Source: Kryptolebias marmoratus
Lineage: Eukaryota; Chordata; Actinopteri; Cyprinodontiformes; Rivulidae
Assembly (NCBI RefSeq): GCF_001649575.2
Contig: NC_051441.1
Location: 8,386,534-8,450,533 of the forward strand
Length of the DNA stretch: 64,000 nt
Reading direction: 5' to 3'
Below, one piece after another: positions 38,912-51,130 of the stretch. The position numbers and the translations under genes are program-made. The notes beneath the pieces are model-generated. The model was not told the DNA's origin. It saw only the letters and a program-made list of their open reading frames with translations, and searched no databases. The number at the start of each line of letters is the position of its first letter. Position 1 is the first letter of the stretch.

Positions 38912-41900
38912 ATGGATATACTTGCCTTAGAGGCGAAGAAAACCAATGGAGCAGAACCTGAGAAGAAGCCGACATCCAGGCCAAAACCAAAACCACAGAA
39001 AAAGGCTAAAAGGATTGTTTATTTTGAGGTGGAGATCGTGGACTTGAAGACTAAAGAGAAACTGCTGCTGCTGGATAAGGTCAGTGTGAGGACTGTTCTT
39101 CCACACATTAAAAAAGGCTGGGATTTGAGTTTTATTTAAAACACTACCCAGGTTTCACAGATTAAACATGTTCCAGGAGTAGCTGCATCATCAGAGGACA
39201 CGCTTTAGCTTGAAGATGATAGAAATGAATTGAGCCGTTGTGTGTCTGTGGAGCGAGGGTTGCAGTTAGGAGGTGAGAATTCCCTTTTCATCTGGCAGGA
39301 ATTATCTGACGGAGCTTCAGCATACGCCCGCGCTGCACATCGTGGAGACAGATGAGTGGGATTAGCAGCTTGTAGAAATGTGCAGAGTTGGGATTGTAAC
39401 ATGCAAAACCATGTTACAGCTGAAAAGAGCAGAAATACAAGCCTGACAAAGTCCTAAAGAATTAAAAACAGTGCACACAGGGAGGATTTCTGTTGGATTT
39501 TCACTTTAGTTGATGTAAATGTCCATCTATAGAAGCATAAAAACAAGGCTGCTGACCTCCATATATTTGTTCACTTTGTACAATTTGATTGCAGGTGGAG
39601 CCAACATCTACTGTTTTGGATATTAAAGCTTTGTTTCACAAATCATGTAAGTTTAGACAATCTTTGTTGTGACACGATGCATCTTTGGCACCATTAGGAT
39701 GGAAAACTGTTGGGAAGATCTCAGCATAAAAACAAATCTGACTAAAACCAAATCAATCTACATTATAAATGCGCTCTTTAGAACACAAAGTGTAAAATTC
39801 ACTGTTTTTTATGTGTTTCTAACAGATCCAAAGTGGTATCCTGCTCGGCAGGCTCTGTGTTTGGATCCAAGTACATCCTCACGCACATTTTATTTACTTT
39901 TTTACCTTGTTTATCCAGATCATTTGTTGTATAAAGGATACGGTGCGATGTTGTGTGACAGTTCTGGCTGTCGTGTTTCTCAGAGGCCAAGTGTCTCAGG
40001 GATGAGGAAGTTCTCCAAACACTTCCTGTTGGAACCACAGCCAGCTTCTACTTCAGTGACCTCGGACCCCAGCTCACGTGGGGAACAGTGAGTCCATCAG
40101 ACACCGAACACTAACGAGCTGCGTTTCATAATTCAGCATCAGGTCGTAGAGTCAAAGCTTTTTATTGCTTTCACCTTTCAATCTTTTCTTGGTTTTCTTA
40201 AAAACAATCAGAGATTTGATTAGGTTTTAGATGTCTGAACAAAAAAGCTTTTTAATTAGAAACGGTCTTTTTTGAGTTGGCCTTGATTAAACTAGAATTT
40301 TACAGAATCTGATCTTTTTAACCAGCTGTCTATCAGGTAAAGAGACCCACTTTGCAAAACAAACGGCACCATATGGAAGATTTGCACTTAATTTTCTAGC
40401 GCATGCCAACCCACTTGTGCTTTAAATATAAAGAGAAACTCTCTCGCTCGCTCCAATCCAGCTTCTGAATATAAATATCGTCCCTCAGTGACAGATAGAG
40501 GTGATTTGCTGTCGGCCACTTTTCTCCACCTCCTGCGCCGCCTGTCCTCTCTGCCAGGACATATAATCTCATGGCCTCATTTCTTCCAAAGATGTTTATC
40601 CCCCTGACCTCTCGCTGGGCCTCTTTATTCCCCCTCAGCCACACAGTGTCTCCACCCCACGTCCTGCCTAACCCTGACTCAACCCCAACACCCTCCTGGC
40701 TTTAGGCTGACGGCGGTGTGGGCGGAGGACCAGTAGGCGACAAGTCGGGCTTCCTGAGCCGAGGTTCTGTTGGAGGTGCTAATTCAGGAGTCAGCTGAGC
40801 TAACTCACTGCATCATATCATCTGTAGCTAAAGAAAAAACAACAACAATTTTCAGTGGATATCCAGTGTGAACGCTGACTGCTGTAATTTGTTGAAGAAG
40901 CTGAAACTTAAATGCTGAAGTTAAAACAAGCAGAGCAAAAATTAAAAGCAGCAAAGCAGTAGCTAAAAGCTAAAATTAGCAAAGTTGTAGATGAATGCTA
41001 AAATTAGCAAAAGAGCTGCTGCGCACCAGCTCGGGTGACAAAGTGGCTAGCCAGGTGGGCGTGGCCTACACTGCATCTCAAGGGGCATATCAGCCGAAGA
41101 GCCTGCTCAGACCCAGCAGCTAAACCACGTGACCGATGTAAACAAAACAGATGTTTCACTGCCAAGATCCAGATGTGATGAATAAAGTCGGTCGATTAAC
41201 CGAATCTGATCAATTAGAGGCTCTGAGTTAAACAGGAGGGGATTTCTGATTGTTTTTTTGTCGTCAGCTGTTAAACGACAAAATGAACTTACATCATGCT
41301 GACAGGCAGGATGCTAAAAACAGGAGCTAAAAGCTAAACTTAGTTAAACATTAGCAAATAGTAGCTAAAAGCAAAAAAATAGCAAAAACCATAGGTGAAA
41401 ACTAAAAATGGTAAAATAGTAGCTGAAAGATAAAGTTAGCAACACTGTAAATGCATCTAAAAGGAGAAAAACCAAAGTTAAAAGCTATGAGATGTAGTTT
41501 AATTGTAAATTACAGCGTTTTCTGCTCTTTTTAAATTTAATTTTACATGTTTTCCCCATCAGCTTCCATCTGAAGAAAACAAATCTGTCATTTCAGGTGT
41601 TTCTAGCTGAATGTCTCGGTCCGCTGATTCTTTACTTAATGTTCTACTTCCGCCTTCCCTTCATCTATTCTCCAAAATATGACTTCACCAGCAGCAAGCA
41701 CTGGGTCGTACAGTGAGTGCGACACACACACACACACACGAAACATGACAAACCGTTGTGCCTCATTCTGCTATGTTGACACTCAGTCTTGGGGAAATGT
41801 AATGGACTGCATTGGGGCAATGAATTATTCACCGCCAAATATGCCAGTGTGTGTTTTTGTGTGTGTCCTGCTGCAGCTTGGCCTGCATGTGTCACTCCTT

Positions 41901-43623
41901 CCACTACATCAAGAGGGTTCTGGAGACGCTGTTCGTCCACCGTATCTCCCACGGGACCATGCCTCTCAGAAACATATTTAAGGTGCCGCTTGCTTCTCTG
42001 TTTTTGCAAACTCAGACAACAAATCGACTTGTGTTCGGCGCCTTATCCAGACACTTTGACTTATTATATCTTTAATTTCTGTTCCAGAACTGTGGTTATT
42101 ACTGGTGCTCCGCAGCTTGGATGGCATATTACATCAACCATCCCCTCTACACCACTCCCTGTAAGTGCTGACTGCTGCAATATTTGCTTTTGCTCATCGC
42201 TAAGACTTGATATCTTAAGTGATTTCTCTTTAAAACAAATACAGTTTATGGGCAGCAGCAGGTGAACACAGGTCTTTATATCTTCTTGGTAAGTGTCAGA
42301 CTTTTTATAGACAGCAAACATAACACTTTTGTTTAGCTGTTCAGCTTCAATGTTTTGTTTTTTTCTCCTGAAGTTCTGCCAAATCGGGAATTTTTCCATC
42401 CATGTTGCGCTGCGTAACCTCAAACCACCAGGTGAGCGTTTGTATCAAAGCACAAACTGACTGTTTTGCTGCTAAATGTACAGAGCAGCGTTCTGTTTGA
42501 ATTGATGTTGCTCATTATTTCAGGTTCAAAAGTCAAGAAGATTCCTTATCCAACGAAAAACCCCTTCACCTGGATTTTTTGGTTGGTCTCTTGTCCAAAT
42601 TACACATATGAGGTGAGGAGTTGCATCATTTACAGAACGTAAATTTTGGTCAAATAAGGTGAAAAAATTTCCTAAAACTGATCATTTTTTAAATTAGCAA
42701 AGCCGTATCAAACAGCTAAACTTGGCCAAACTGCAGCTACAAGCTAGGATAAGCAAAATTGTAGCTAAAAGCTAAACAGTAGCTAAAAGCTAAACAGTAG
42801 CTAAAATCTAAATCTAACAATTCAGTTGCTAAAAGCAAAAATGAAAAAAAGCAAATAATTTACATATACAATAAAATCTCAAATCAGCAAATCTAAAATA
42901 ACAAAATCATATCTCAAAGTTAAAATTTGAAAAATGTAGTTTACAGCTAAACATATCAAAATGGTAGCTAAAATTTAAAATAAGTAAACCAGTTGACTAA
43001 AGCTAAATGTAGCCCAATTGTTCCTGAAAGTTAAATGTAGAAAAATTGTATATATAAGAGGTTTTCTGCTTTTTGAAACCAGTGAGGTCAAAAGTAAGCA
43101 ATGCTAACACTTTAATAAATCAAATGTTTTTGGTTTTCCTCTGACTTTTTATACTCCCACCATCAAGATGGATTATAGTAATATACAGTATATCCAAATG
43201 TATTATAGTATTATATATCCAGATGTATTATAGTCTAATATATTGAGATGTATCTTTATGAATGAGATGGTTCTCTCACTGAGATACTGAAGCCAGCTGT
43301 GTGCAGGTCAGAGGTCAACTACATGCAGCTAATTCATGCAAACACGACAAAGATGCGCTGTTGCTGCCACCTAGTGGCAGAAAACACTTTATGTTCCTGC
43401 AGTCTCATTGACCTGTCTGTGTGTGTGTGTGTGACCTCTCTGCTCACAGCTGGGCTCCTGGATCGGCTTCACAGTCATGACCCAGTGCGTGCCTGTGGCC
43501 TTCTTCACCCTGGTGGCCTTCATCCAGATGACCGTGTGGGCCAAAGGCAAACACCGCAGCTACTTAAAGGAGTTCAGAGATTACCCCACGCTCCGCTCGT
43601 CCATACTGCCCTTCATCCTGTAG
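38912..43623 (+). CDS. tecr: Very-long-chain trans-2,3-enoyl-CoA reductase
   Basis: ER membrane enzyme catalysing the last, NADPH-dependent step of the very-long-chain fatty-acid elongation cycle; also used in sphingosine breakdown. Eleven exons: 38912-39079, 39595-39646, 39826-39870, 39984-40087, 41597-41712, 41877-41982, 42088-42160, 42245-42288, 42374-42431, 42524-42612, 43450-43623; 1029 nt, 342 aa. A ubiquitin-like N-terminal domain ([20 protein letters not shown] to [10 protein letters not shown]) is followed by membrane segments and the steroid 5-alpha-reductase-type domain with [30 protein letters not shown] and [17 protein letters not shown]. Compared with human TECR (308 aa), it has about 34 extra N-terminal residues rich in Lys and Pro. 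TECRL is less likely because [11 protein letters not shown] and SHGTMPLRN are TECR-type. Confidence 0.95.
40890..41010 (-). repeat. Interspersed repeat family B, short reverse copy
   Basis: Starts gaagaagctgaaacttaaat and continues in AGCTAAAAGCTAAA-like units. It lies in tecr intron 4. Confidence 0.5.
41310..41480 (-). repeat. Interspersed repeat family B, partial reverse copy
   Basis: AGCTAAAAGCTAAA-like units just upstream of tecr exon 41597-41712. A trace of the head may follow on the right. Confidence 0.5.
41722..41739 (+). repeat. (AC)9 microsatellite just after a tecr splice donor
   Basis: The pure AC run begins nine bases after the donor GT of exon 41597-41712 (GTGAGTGCG then AC repeats), the same arrangement as in the channel gene. 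Confidence 0.9.
42690..43050 (-). repeat. Interspersed repeat family B, reverse copy in the last tecr intron
   Basis: Repeated AGCTAAAAGCTAAACAGT-like units with strong decay toward the right. The intron 42613-43449 also contains short TATTATAGTATT-type repeats near 43165-43250. Confidence 0.55.
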
Positions 43624-44142
43624 AGCCTGGAGGACAAAGACAGCTGTTCCTACATTTTGGACACACGGATCCGTGGATTACTTTTATCTGTAACAAGAAG
43701 TGGAAGACCCCCCCCGAGTGTTGAACTGGTGAACTGTCAGAGGCAAGACAGTAAAATGCAGCAAAGTCTTACTTTAATAATGTATGTGGTCTAGAGTAGA
43801 AAGAACATGAAACCAGACCTTTTTATTTTGCTACTTTTGAGTTTTAAGCTGTTCGACTGAGAAGGTTCCAAAGTGAAATGATATAATCAGACTAATCAGC
43901 TGTTTCCCACTGAGCCGGGAGGTGTGCAGCCTGGAGCTGACGACTCGTGCACTGATCTGACCCTGAAGTAACCTCCGTCCTACCGCAGACACAAATAAAC
44001 ACGCTTTACAGAGAAATAAACAGGAACTTGATGAAATCAATCATATTAGTAAAAAGAGTTGAAGAGCTGAAGTGAAAACTTTGTTTACAAGTGTAAAGTA
44101 TTTCACTCTTTAATCAAACTACGAAACTGTTGAATGAAAGTC

Positions 44143-44148
44143 AATAAA
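44143..44148 (+). terminator. tecr poly(A) signal
   Basis: AATAAA lies about 520 bp past the tecr stop codon, giving a 3' UTR of about 540 bp. It faces the samd1 signal at 44201-44206. Confidence 0.7.
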
Positions 44149-44200
44149 AGATCACAAACTGAGACGTGAGCTCTTTGTTTTAATCTCTAGAATAAGTGTT

Positions 44201-44206
44201 TTTATT
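44201..44206 (-). terminator. samd1 poly(A) signal
   Basis: TTTATT on the plus strand is AATAAA on the minus strand, about 900 bp past the samd1 stop. The interval 44207-45105 is the likely samd1 3' UTR; nothing else is recognisable in it. Confidence 0.6.
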
Positions 44207-45105
44207 ACAGTTAAAAAGGGAATACACTGAAGATGCAGACTACATAATATGGAATGTCAACACAATTCCTCTGCCTGGCTTTGAACACATCAGGCCAAGT
44301 GTAAACAAACAACAGAAAATATTGCATTTCATAAAAAGGTATCTGTAAACAAAAGCTTAGCAGCAGTATTGAATTTAGAACCACAAATCTAGTAGGAATA
44401 ACATTTATTACTTTATTTTGCTTCATGTGTAAAAAACAAAACAAAACAAAGCACATTTTATTGGGCTGCATATCTGAAACTGTTCCCCAAAATGAAACTG
44501 CATCGTTGGACCACGATCGTTTAATTTCTTTAAGACGGCATGAGAACAAAGGAAAAAGCATCAGGGGTTATATCTCAGTGATGCGGAGACGCTGAAGACA
44601 TAACCCGAAGCAGCGGCTACGTGTGGAATGATGAGTGAGGAATGGGACTGACACAAACACACAGACGGTCTGACTTCAACACTTCAGATGACATTTAAAT
44701 CAACTCGTCGTTTAACAAAAAGGAAGCAGCTGATGTGCTTTTTCTTGACTTGTAGCTTCGGAGTGAACAGAAACTTAGTGGGAGGACACCCCGGCCTGCG
44801 ACGGCGAGGCGCCCCAGCACTCAGTCGTACCTGTGTTGGTCCACCTGCTGCAGGACTCATACTTTACCTGCAGCGGTTCCTGCTCTCCACAGCGGAGCCA
44901 CAGAGGTGAAATGGAGACCATTTGAAAACAATGAGAGGTAGGATGACAGTCTTTCAGTTTCTGGTCGTTCTCACAGTGAAGGTGGATTCTACCGCAGCTT
45001 GCCCCTCCCCCCTCCACGCACACCCTCTACATATGATGCATATGAAGGCGGGCGGTAAAATCCAGATGGGAGAGGGATTGCATGCATGTTTGAATCAATG
45101 TCGCT

Positions 45106-48100
45106 TCAGATGTCGTCGCATTCCAGGAAGTGGGTCCTCTGCAGCACTTTGACGTGGCGCTCGTAGATTTTGAGGGCGGGGCCGAGTCGGATGGACAGGC
45201 CGGTCAGCACGTCGCTGCGCTGCATCAGGAGGAGGGATTTCCCATCGATTTCCTGTTGGGGAGAGAACGTGTAGTTTCCTCCGTTTAACAATGTCGACAC
45301 GTGAGAAACGAATCAGAATGAGGATTTCTGGAGCAGCTTCTGAAAATACACTAACCTGCGTTCGAAACGCCACCGCCTGCTCTGGAAATCCCGCAGCTGA
45401 AAAGTAACTGGCCACGTCGGCCACGGACCACTGCAACAAGTTCTGGTGCATGTTCTCCTTTTTCACCAAACTGGAGAACAATTAGAAACAAAAGAGTCAG
45501 AACCGACCATCACTTCAGCAGGTGATGCTTTAATTTCATGACCGTCCGCATATTTAAATGTTATTGTTTCAAGCTGAGTCCCTGGATAAACACAAACTGT
45601 TTATACGAACAATCTGCCAAAATCCAGAGCTGCAGGTGGAAGAAAAAACAGAGTTTATCTGACCTGCAAACAGCTAAAGTCAGTGGAGCCCAAATGAACT
45701 GGTTCTGCTAATTACTACATCTGAGTTTCCTTCCTAAGACTGTAAAGAAGCGCAGCAGGATAAAGGTTAATAACAGGTGTATCAAACTACTGTGGAGAGG
45801 AAGATGAGGCGTGAAAAACCCGGCTAACGTATCTGTAGCTTGAGCTTGTCAACGAGATACTCACATCTCATCTCCTTTATCACCGTTTAGGAGGCTCTCT
45901 TCACTCGCTGTGTAAGAGACGTCGATCTTCTTAAATGTGCCTGTGAGCGAAGGAAACGTTGATTAATGCGTGACACTTCACTGATTTCTTTTTATAAAAC
46001 AGTTTGACAATGCACACGTGCTTCAAAATATACTAATATTTAGTCGTGGCATTAAAAATTATTAGTTGGTACACATGACAGTCCTGAGCGAGGACTGAAT
46101 GCTGGGTTTTTTTTTGGAAAGGTGAGTAAAAAAAAACCTTCTAAATGGTACTAAGTCCACAGATTCTCATCTCTGTAAGCAAATATCAGCTGCCATCAAA
46201 TGAGCAGCACAGAACAATAACGGAGCAGTGAGAACAGGCACCAGCAGGGTGGAGGGAAGCAGGACGAGCCTCAAGGCAAGCACCAGTACAAAAGGCTAAA
46301 TAAATACCACAGCCGGCTCTTTAACAAAGATTATCACCGGTGATCAGGCTTTTCGATGTACAAAACATGAAGATGCAAACTGCACTCACAGTTGTCAGAT
46401 GGCACAGATAGTGTTTGTGGTCGTCCGTCGGAGACATTCTTGACCTCGTCCTGCTGGTCAAACAGAAACGGACAAAATGAACTCCAGCTTGAAAACGTCA
46501 GGCGGAAAGCGGAGTGATCGAAGCAACATGAGGCGTGCAGACGCTATTCGCCACACGGGCTCATTACCAGGCGGGCCGCAGACTCCGGTACCAACTGGTC
46601 GGACGAGACGCTGCTGTCCTCCGCCTTGTGTCCATCTTCTTTCTTTACGTTGTTCAAAGCACAGGGGCTCGAAGCTCGAGAGTGGACCACGGGCTTCGTA
46701 TCTACAGCTGACACAGAGGGAACCAATCAGAGAACCAGTTACTCACAGATATAATCTCTGGTGGTGAGACTGAACTACATTACAGTCTGAATACAGTCCT
46801 ACATGGACTAAATTCACCCAAACCATCAGTTTAATAAACAGAGAAATGCTTTTTATTAAGCCTAAACACATTCAGAGTTTTTGTAACTTTTCTACATTTT
46901 TAAATATTTGACTTTATTTTACAGAAATACATTGAGATCTCTAAATCTTTCAAAAAGCTTGTTTTCTTTGAAATCGACATGAGCACTACTTTTGACTTTG
47001 AGCTAATCTTTTTGCGTCTATTAGCTAGCATTTTCCTACTTTTAGTTTGTTTTTGTTTACTTTGACCCTTTAAACAACATCAGCATTAATGAAGAAGGAC
47101 AAAGCGTCTCTGTCTTCCTCTGTTGTTCAAAACTGAAGTCAAAATGTTCGTTTTTTTAGGTGCTGCCATGTTGTATTTTTGGGGCTGGCTGAGTCCCGGA
47201 GTGAGTTAGGAAAATGTCTAATTTTGCTAGTTTGACCCTTTTAGCTACGTTTTTTCTCCTTCTAGCTTTTAGCGAGGAGAAAATCAGCGCTCACTCTGCG
47301 TTTAGGCGGAAAACGCAGCTTCTCTAGTTTCCTCTGCAGCTCTGTGTCCAGGTTACATCAGAGTATTTATGCTGTAAATACCCAACAATTAATCATCTGG
47401 TTAAATGCTCCCATCTCCACCTCAAATCCACAGCAAGGCTTAGCATAAGCCTGCACATAAAACAATATCGGAGTGCTCCGTAATACAGGGTGCGCACATT
47501 ATCCTGCGTCCAGCAGTGGGAATACCTTTGTCCCGCTGCATTCCTGGGTGCTGGCGCTCCACTGGGCTGACAGCGGAGTCATAAGCCCAGTCATTGTGTG
47601 GAAGGGCCCTGGGGCTGGAGGGGGGCAAGGAGTTAGGCCTCCCACCCGCCTTCTGGGAGGAGGCGCAGTCCAGAGTGGAGCCAGAGCTGCAGTTGGGGCC
47701 GGGGCCTGGGACGGGGGCGGGCCGGGCGCCAGAGGGAGAGCAAGGTGCAGAGACAGCTCGCACAGGGGTGTCCTCCCGCGCGTGGCCGGGAGAGGGTCCG
47801 TTCTGCCCGTCCCGGGTCTCCTCGACCCCCTCCTCATCCGGATTACTGTCCGTGTCCATAGTCATGGAGGTCTCTCCCTGTTACACACACAGGCAGGGAT
47901 ACAGATTTCCACTTAATATTTTTAATTATTACAGCCCTCTGCCGGAGAAGTGAGATAACAATGTTCTATATATATAGTGGGTGTCCGACCACAACTCATC
48001 AACTTTTAGAGCCAATCCAACTCAAGATGGCCGCCACAGCTAAGCGACCTTAGCAAACACAAGAATAGCTATAGCTAAGGCATTGAGATAAAATCTGGCG

Positions 48101-48439
48101 TGGTAGTAGCTGAGAGTCAACCTGAAAGAGTACGCTAAGTCACATCTCGCGAGATCTCACAATATCGCACGAGATCGTGAAACAATGTCCCCTTTCAGTA
48201 TAATTTAATTTTAGTTTGTATTGGCCTTTAATTTGTTGTAAATTTACTGAAAGAAACAAACATTTTTGACAAGTTAACAAGCATGTAAGATCTGGAGGGT
48301 CAGAAGAGGCTGACTGAGGGCCGAGGCTGCGCGTTGCTTCTTTTTTATTTTATTTTTTTACACAAACATGTAGTTAGACGTCTGGTACGTGGTAAGTCGT
48401 TCAAAAATGTCTTTCTGACTTTCTGCGGGGCATGTGTGT

Positions 48440-48470
<31 letters not shown>

Positions 48471-50810
48471 GGGGGGTCGATGGGAGAGGAATGATCTCGC
48501 GTGCGGCTGCGTGCGCGAGGAGCAGAGGAGCGCACTAAAAGCCCGCCCCGCTCCTCCGCCGGATAATGGACTGCGTTTCACACACACACACACACAAACC
48601 CCCACAGTCCTCTGGATCCCGTCCAACATGGTTTCACCCAGACTCCCCCAAAAACCTGCAGGTCCGCCGGCCTCGTTGATCGGGAACACGAGGAGCACAG
48701 AAGCGAAGGAGAACGGGGCCGACGGGAGGCGGTTTGCTCCTCTCAAATTTCCTCCAAAGTGCGCATGGAGTTGGAGGAAGAAAAAAAAAAAAGCCCTCGC
48801 CATTGTGTCTGTTGTTTCCTTACCGCTTCGCTGCAAACACACACACACTGGAAATAAATAAACACGAGGTAAACTCGGTGAGCAGACGTGTTGATGGGTC
48901 CACTCTGACTCGGCATCGGGTCAACAGTTTACTGTAAAGAACTGGGAGAAAGAAAAAAAAACACAGAGAAAAAGAAAAAGGCGTATCGGCTCGGAGAGAA
49001 ACGCACATGATTCCGTTATCGGACACGCCTGCAATTTTTTTTCTCCTGAACCTCGAAAAGAAATGACAAGCTTTGTCCAAGAGTGTGTTCGGGCAGAGGG
49101 GAAGAACCGCATCAGGGTTCGTGGCGACACGCAGCTCTTCCCTGAGAACAAAGTCGATTTGATGACAGATAAACCGCGAATTGGACAAGCGCCTCCGCCA
49201 TCTGAGCGCCGGCGGAGCGGCTCCGTCATTCCTTACTTCGCACCGCCGTGACTTTTGTCTTTAAAAAAAATAATAAAATAACAATAATATATTGCTTCAG
49301 ACAGTCACGGGGAGATGCATCGGCTGCACGGGACGACAAGGAGCCACAGCGACACTCATCGCCAAAGCGTCGGACGTGACCGGGTGTCCGACAATGGATC
49401 TAGGGGTTCGACTTTTATGCACTGCGTCGACAGTCTCCCGCCGCGAGGCAAAATTCACCCCCACAGCACGGGTGTGCTCCTTCAAGGCACTTCGTGACAG
49501 ATTATTGCGGATTCGGTCGTTTAGTGTGACAAATGCTGTAATGTTTAGAGGCACGGACGTGACGCGGGTGGGGGGAAATGTGGACGCTAACATGGCCATA
49601 CGGGTGCCTGAAATGTCCGAACTCGGTTTCCGGGGAAAATAAAATTAACGACCGAACGTCCCGTCGCCCCCGATCCAGTCTCCTACATCCGCGCTGTTCG
49701 AGACTTTTTTTTCTCCGCCCCCCCCCACCCCCCCACTCCCACACTCCCACACTCCCACACTCCCACACTGATAAGAAGTCGCGCAGAATGAAAACGAGCG
49801 TTTCCGGCACCGCCTTTAAAAACTAAAACCACACTCGGACGAGACGCATGTGAACGCTTTTATTTTGAAGGCCCGCTCCCCGTGTTTCCGGTCGAGCTCG
49901 GCCCGTTTCTCCCCTTCGCTCCAGCGCCCGAGTTTTGGGGCTTGAAAAGCGCTTTCTGCCGCTGATAATGGAGGCTCGGGTTGTTGCGCGCGAGCAGGAC
50001 AAGGCAACTTTTTGGGGTTTTCTTTGTTTGTTTGTGTCCTACAGCCGCTGGGGTTTTTTGGGAGGAGGAGGAGGGGGGGCTTCCAACCGGCGCGACGTAA
50101 AAATATGTCACAGTCGCGCTAGCTTACACGCGCACCTTCTTTTCTTCTCCACCTCGGCGGCGCTCGAGCGAGGTCCAACCGCCGCTCCCCGTCTGCGGCA
50201 GTTTGGGTGCACTTGCAAATCACTCCCCCCCCACCTCCTCCCCTCCCCCTCCCCACCATTCCCAGTGAAATACAAAAAAAAAAATGCGTCAATTTTTTCA
50301 TCGTTTTTTTTCATCCCCCTCCACACCGCGTCTTGTTTTTTTTACTTCCACCTGTACATTTGCGGCGACGTGACATGAACAACGGCACGAGAAGCTCGTT
50401 AAACGGTAACTCCTATCGCCCGCCGCGAGCCTCCACATTACCTCCAAATCCTCCTCGTCCGGGTCGGCGGCACCGAAAGCGCTGTCCCCGTTGCTCAAGT
50501 CCGAATGACTGGCTTCTTCCACCGCCGCGCTCCTCCTCGCCGCCGCCGCCGTCAGCGACACATCGTCCTTCTTTCTGCTCCTCCGCTGAACCTTGGCGGC
50601 GTTCCGATACGAAATGGAGCCCTTGTAGTTAACTTTCAGCACGGTCTGCTCCTGAATCAGTTTCTCCAGTTCCGCGCAGGTTCGGTCCGGCTCGGACCCG
50701 TGCCGTCTCCGGACCATTCGGCAAATCCTCTCCAAGTCCGGCCGGGCTTTCCGAGACCGCAGCGAGTCGATAGTGTCCAAAATCCACTCGCGGTACTTGG
50801 ATTCAGACAT
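45106..50810 (-). CDS. samd1: SAM domain-containing protein 1 (atherin), winged-helix CpG-island binding chromatin protein
   Basis: Nuclear protein whose winged helix binds unmethylated CpG motifs and which works with the KDM1A demethylase complex. Exons: 50442-50810, 47526-47877, 46568-46707, 46390-46453, 45865-45940, 45356-45470, 45106-45252; 1263 nt, 420 aa (human 538). The winged helix is residues about 6-75 ([44 protein letters not shown]). A Ser/Pro/acidic disordered linker follows. The C-terminal SAM domain runs from [20 protein letters not shown] through [20 protein letters not shown] to GPALKIYE. The start MSESKYREW at 50810 is next to the domain; an upstream in-frame ATG at 50942 is possible. 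The long Ala/Pro tracts of human SAMD1 are missing. The identity rests on both domains and the prkaca neighbour. Confidence 0.94.
46850..47290 (+). repeat. Interspersed repeat family B copy in a samd1 intron
   Basis: The head ttttgtaacttttctacatt, atttgactttattttacaga and caaaaagcttgttttc matches the heads at 14450 and 28430. The TTTTAGCT tail is shorter and is split by a segment (about 47070-47200) that also occurs near 7785-7870 (shared gctgccatgttgtattttt). Confidence 0.55.
47985..48195 (+). repeat. Interspersed repeat family A, forward copy in samd1 intron 1
   Basis: Contains ccaactcaagatggccgcca, ggcgtggtagtagctgagag and a CpG-preserving stretch cacatctcgcgagatctcac. The preserved CGCG suggests this copy is younger or lies in weakly methylated DNA. 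Confidence 0.65.
48433..48476 (+). repeat. (TG)11 followed by an unbroken run of 23 G
   Basis: A TG microsatellite runs directly into 23 consecutive guanines inside samd1 intron 1. Such a tract can form a G-quadruplex and is prone to sequencing and length errors, so its exact length is uncertain. Confidence 0.9.
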
Positions 50811-51130
50811 CTTTTTTCCTTCTTCTTCTTCTTTTTTCCTCCTCTCAGTTTTATCGCTCCTTTCTCCCCCGCCTCGTACCTCGGCGCGTCGGGCTTCAGC
50901 GGTGCACTCGGTGATTTTCGTGATCCGCGGTCCGAGCCCCACCGAGAAGCGGAAACCTCCGCTCTACGCCTCCTGCGTTTGCGCTTAAGGTGGACCGACG
51001 GAGTTGCCGCGAAAAGTTTCACTCGAGAGATGAGGCAAAGGCAAAGGCGGGAGGGCGGGGGTTTAAGGTGGAATTGACAGTCCGGGACGGGAACGAGCGC
51101 CCCGCGCCAGTTTTCCGCACGCGCGGAGTG
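48480..51130 (-). promoter_or_regulatory. CpG-rich 5' region of samd1 (exon 1, intron 1 start and promoter)
   Basis: CpG and GC density rise sharply from about 48480 and fall after about 51130, unlike the AT-rich neighbours. The region covers the samd1 first exon, both flanks and several CpG-dense blocks in the first intron (49300-49660, 49860-50200). It has no TATA box by eye and looks like a CpG-island promoter. Open frames on both strands (for example 49292-49642, 50505-51077) are expected by chance in such DNA. Confidence 0.65.
49717..49769 (+). repeat. C-rich tract and (CACTCCCA)n minisatellite
   Basis: Runs of C interrupted by A pass into four or five 8-bp CACTCCCA units within the CpG-rich samd1 intron. 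Confidence 0.8.

Noticed and set aside
48345..48861. Two opposed open frames of 167 and 175 codons
   Set aside because: Both owe their length to the TG/G microsatellite and CA repeats, which contain no stops.
49292..49642. 116-codon open frame in samd1 intron 1
   Set aside because: Located in CpG-rich DNA where stops are rare; no recognisable domain and an overlapping antisense frame of similar length.
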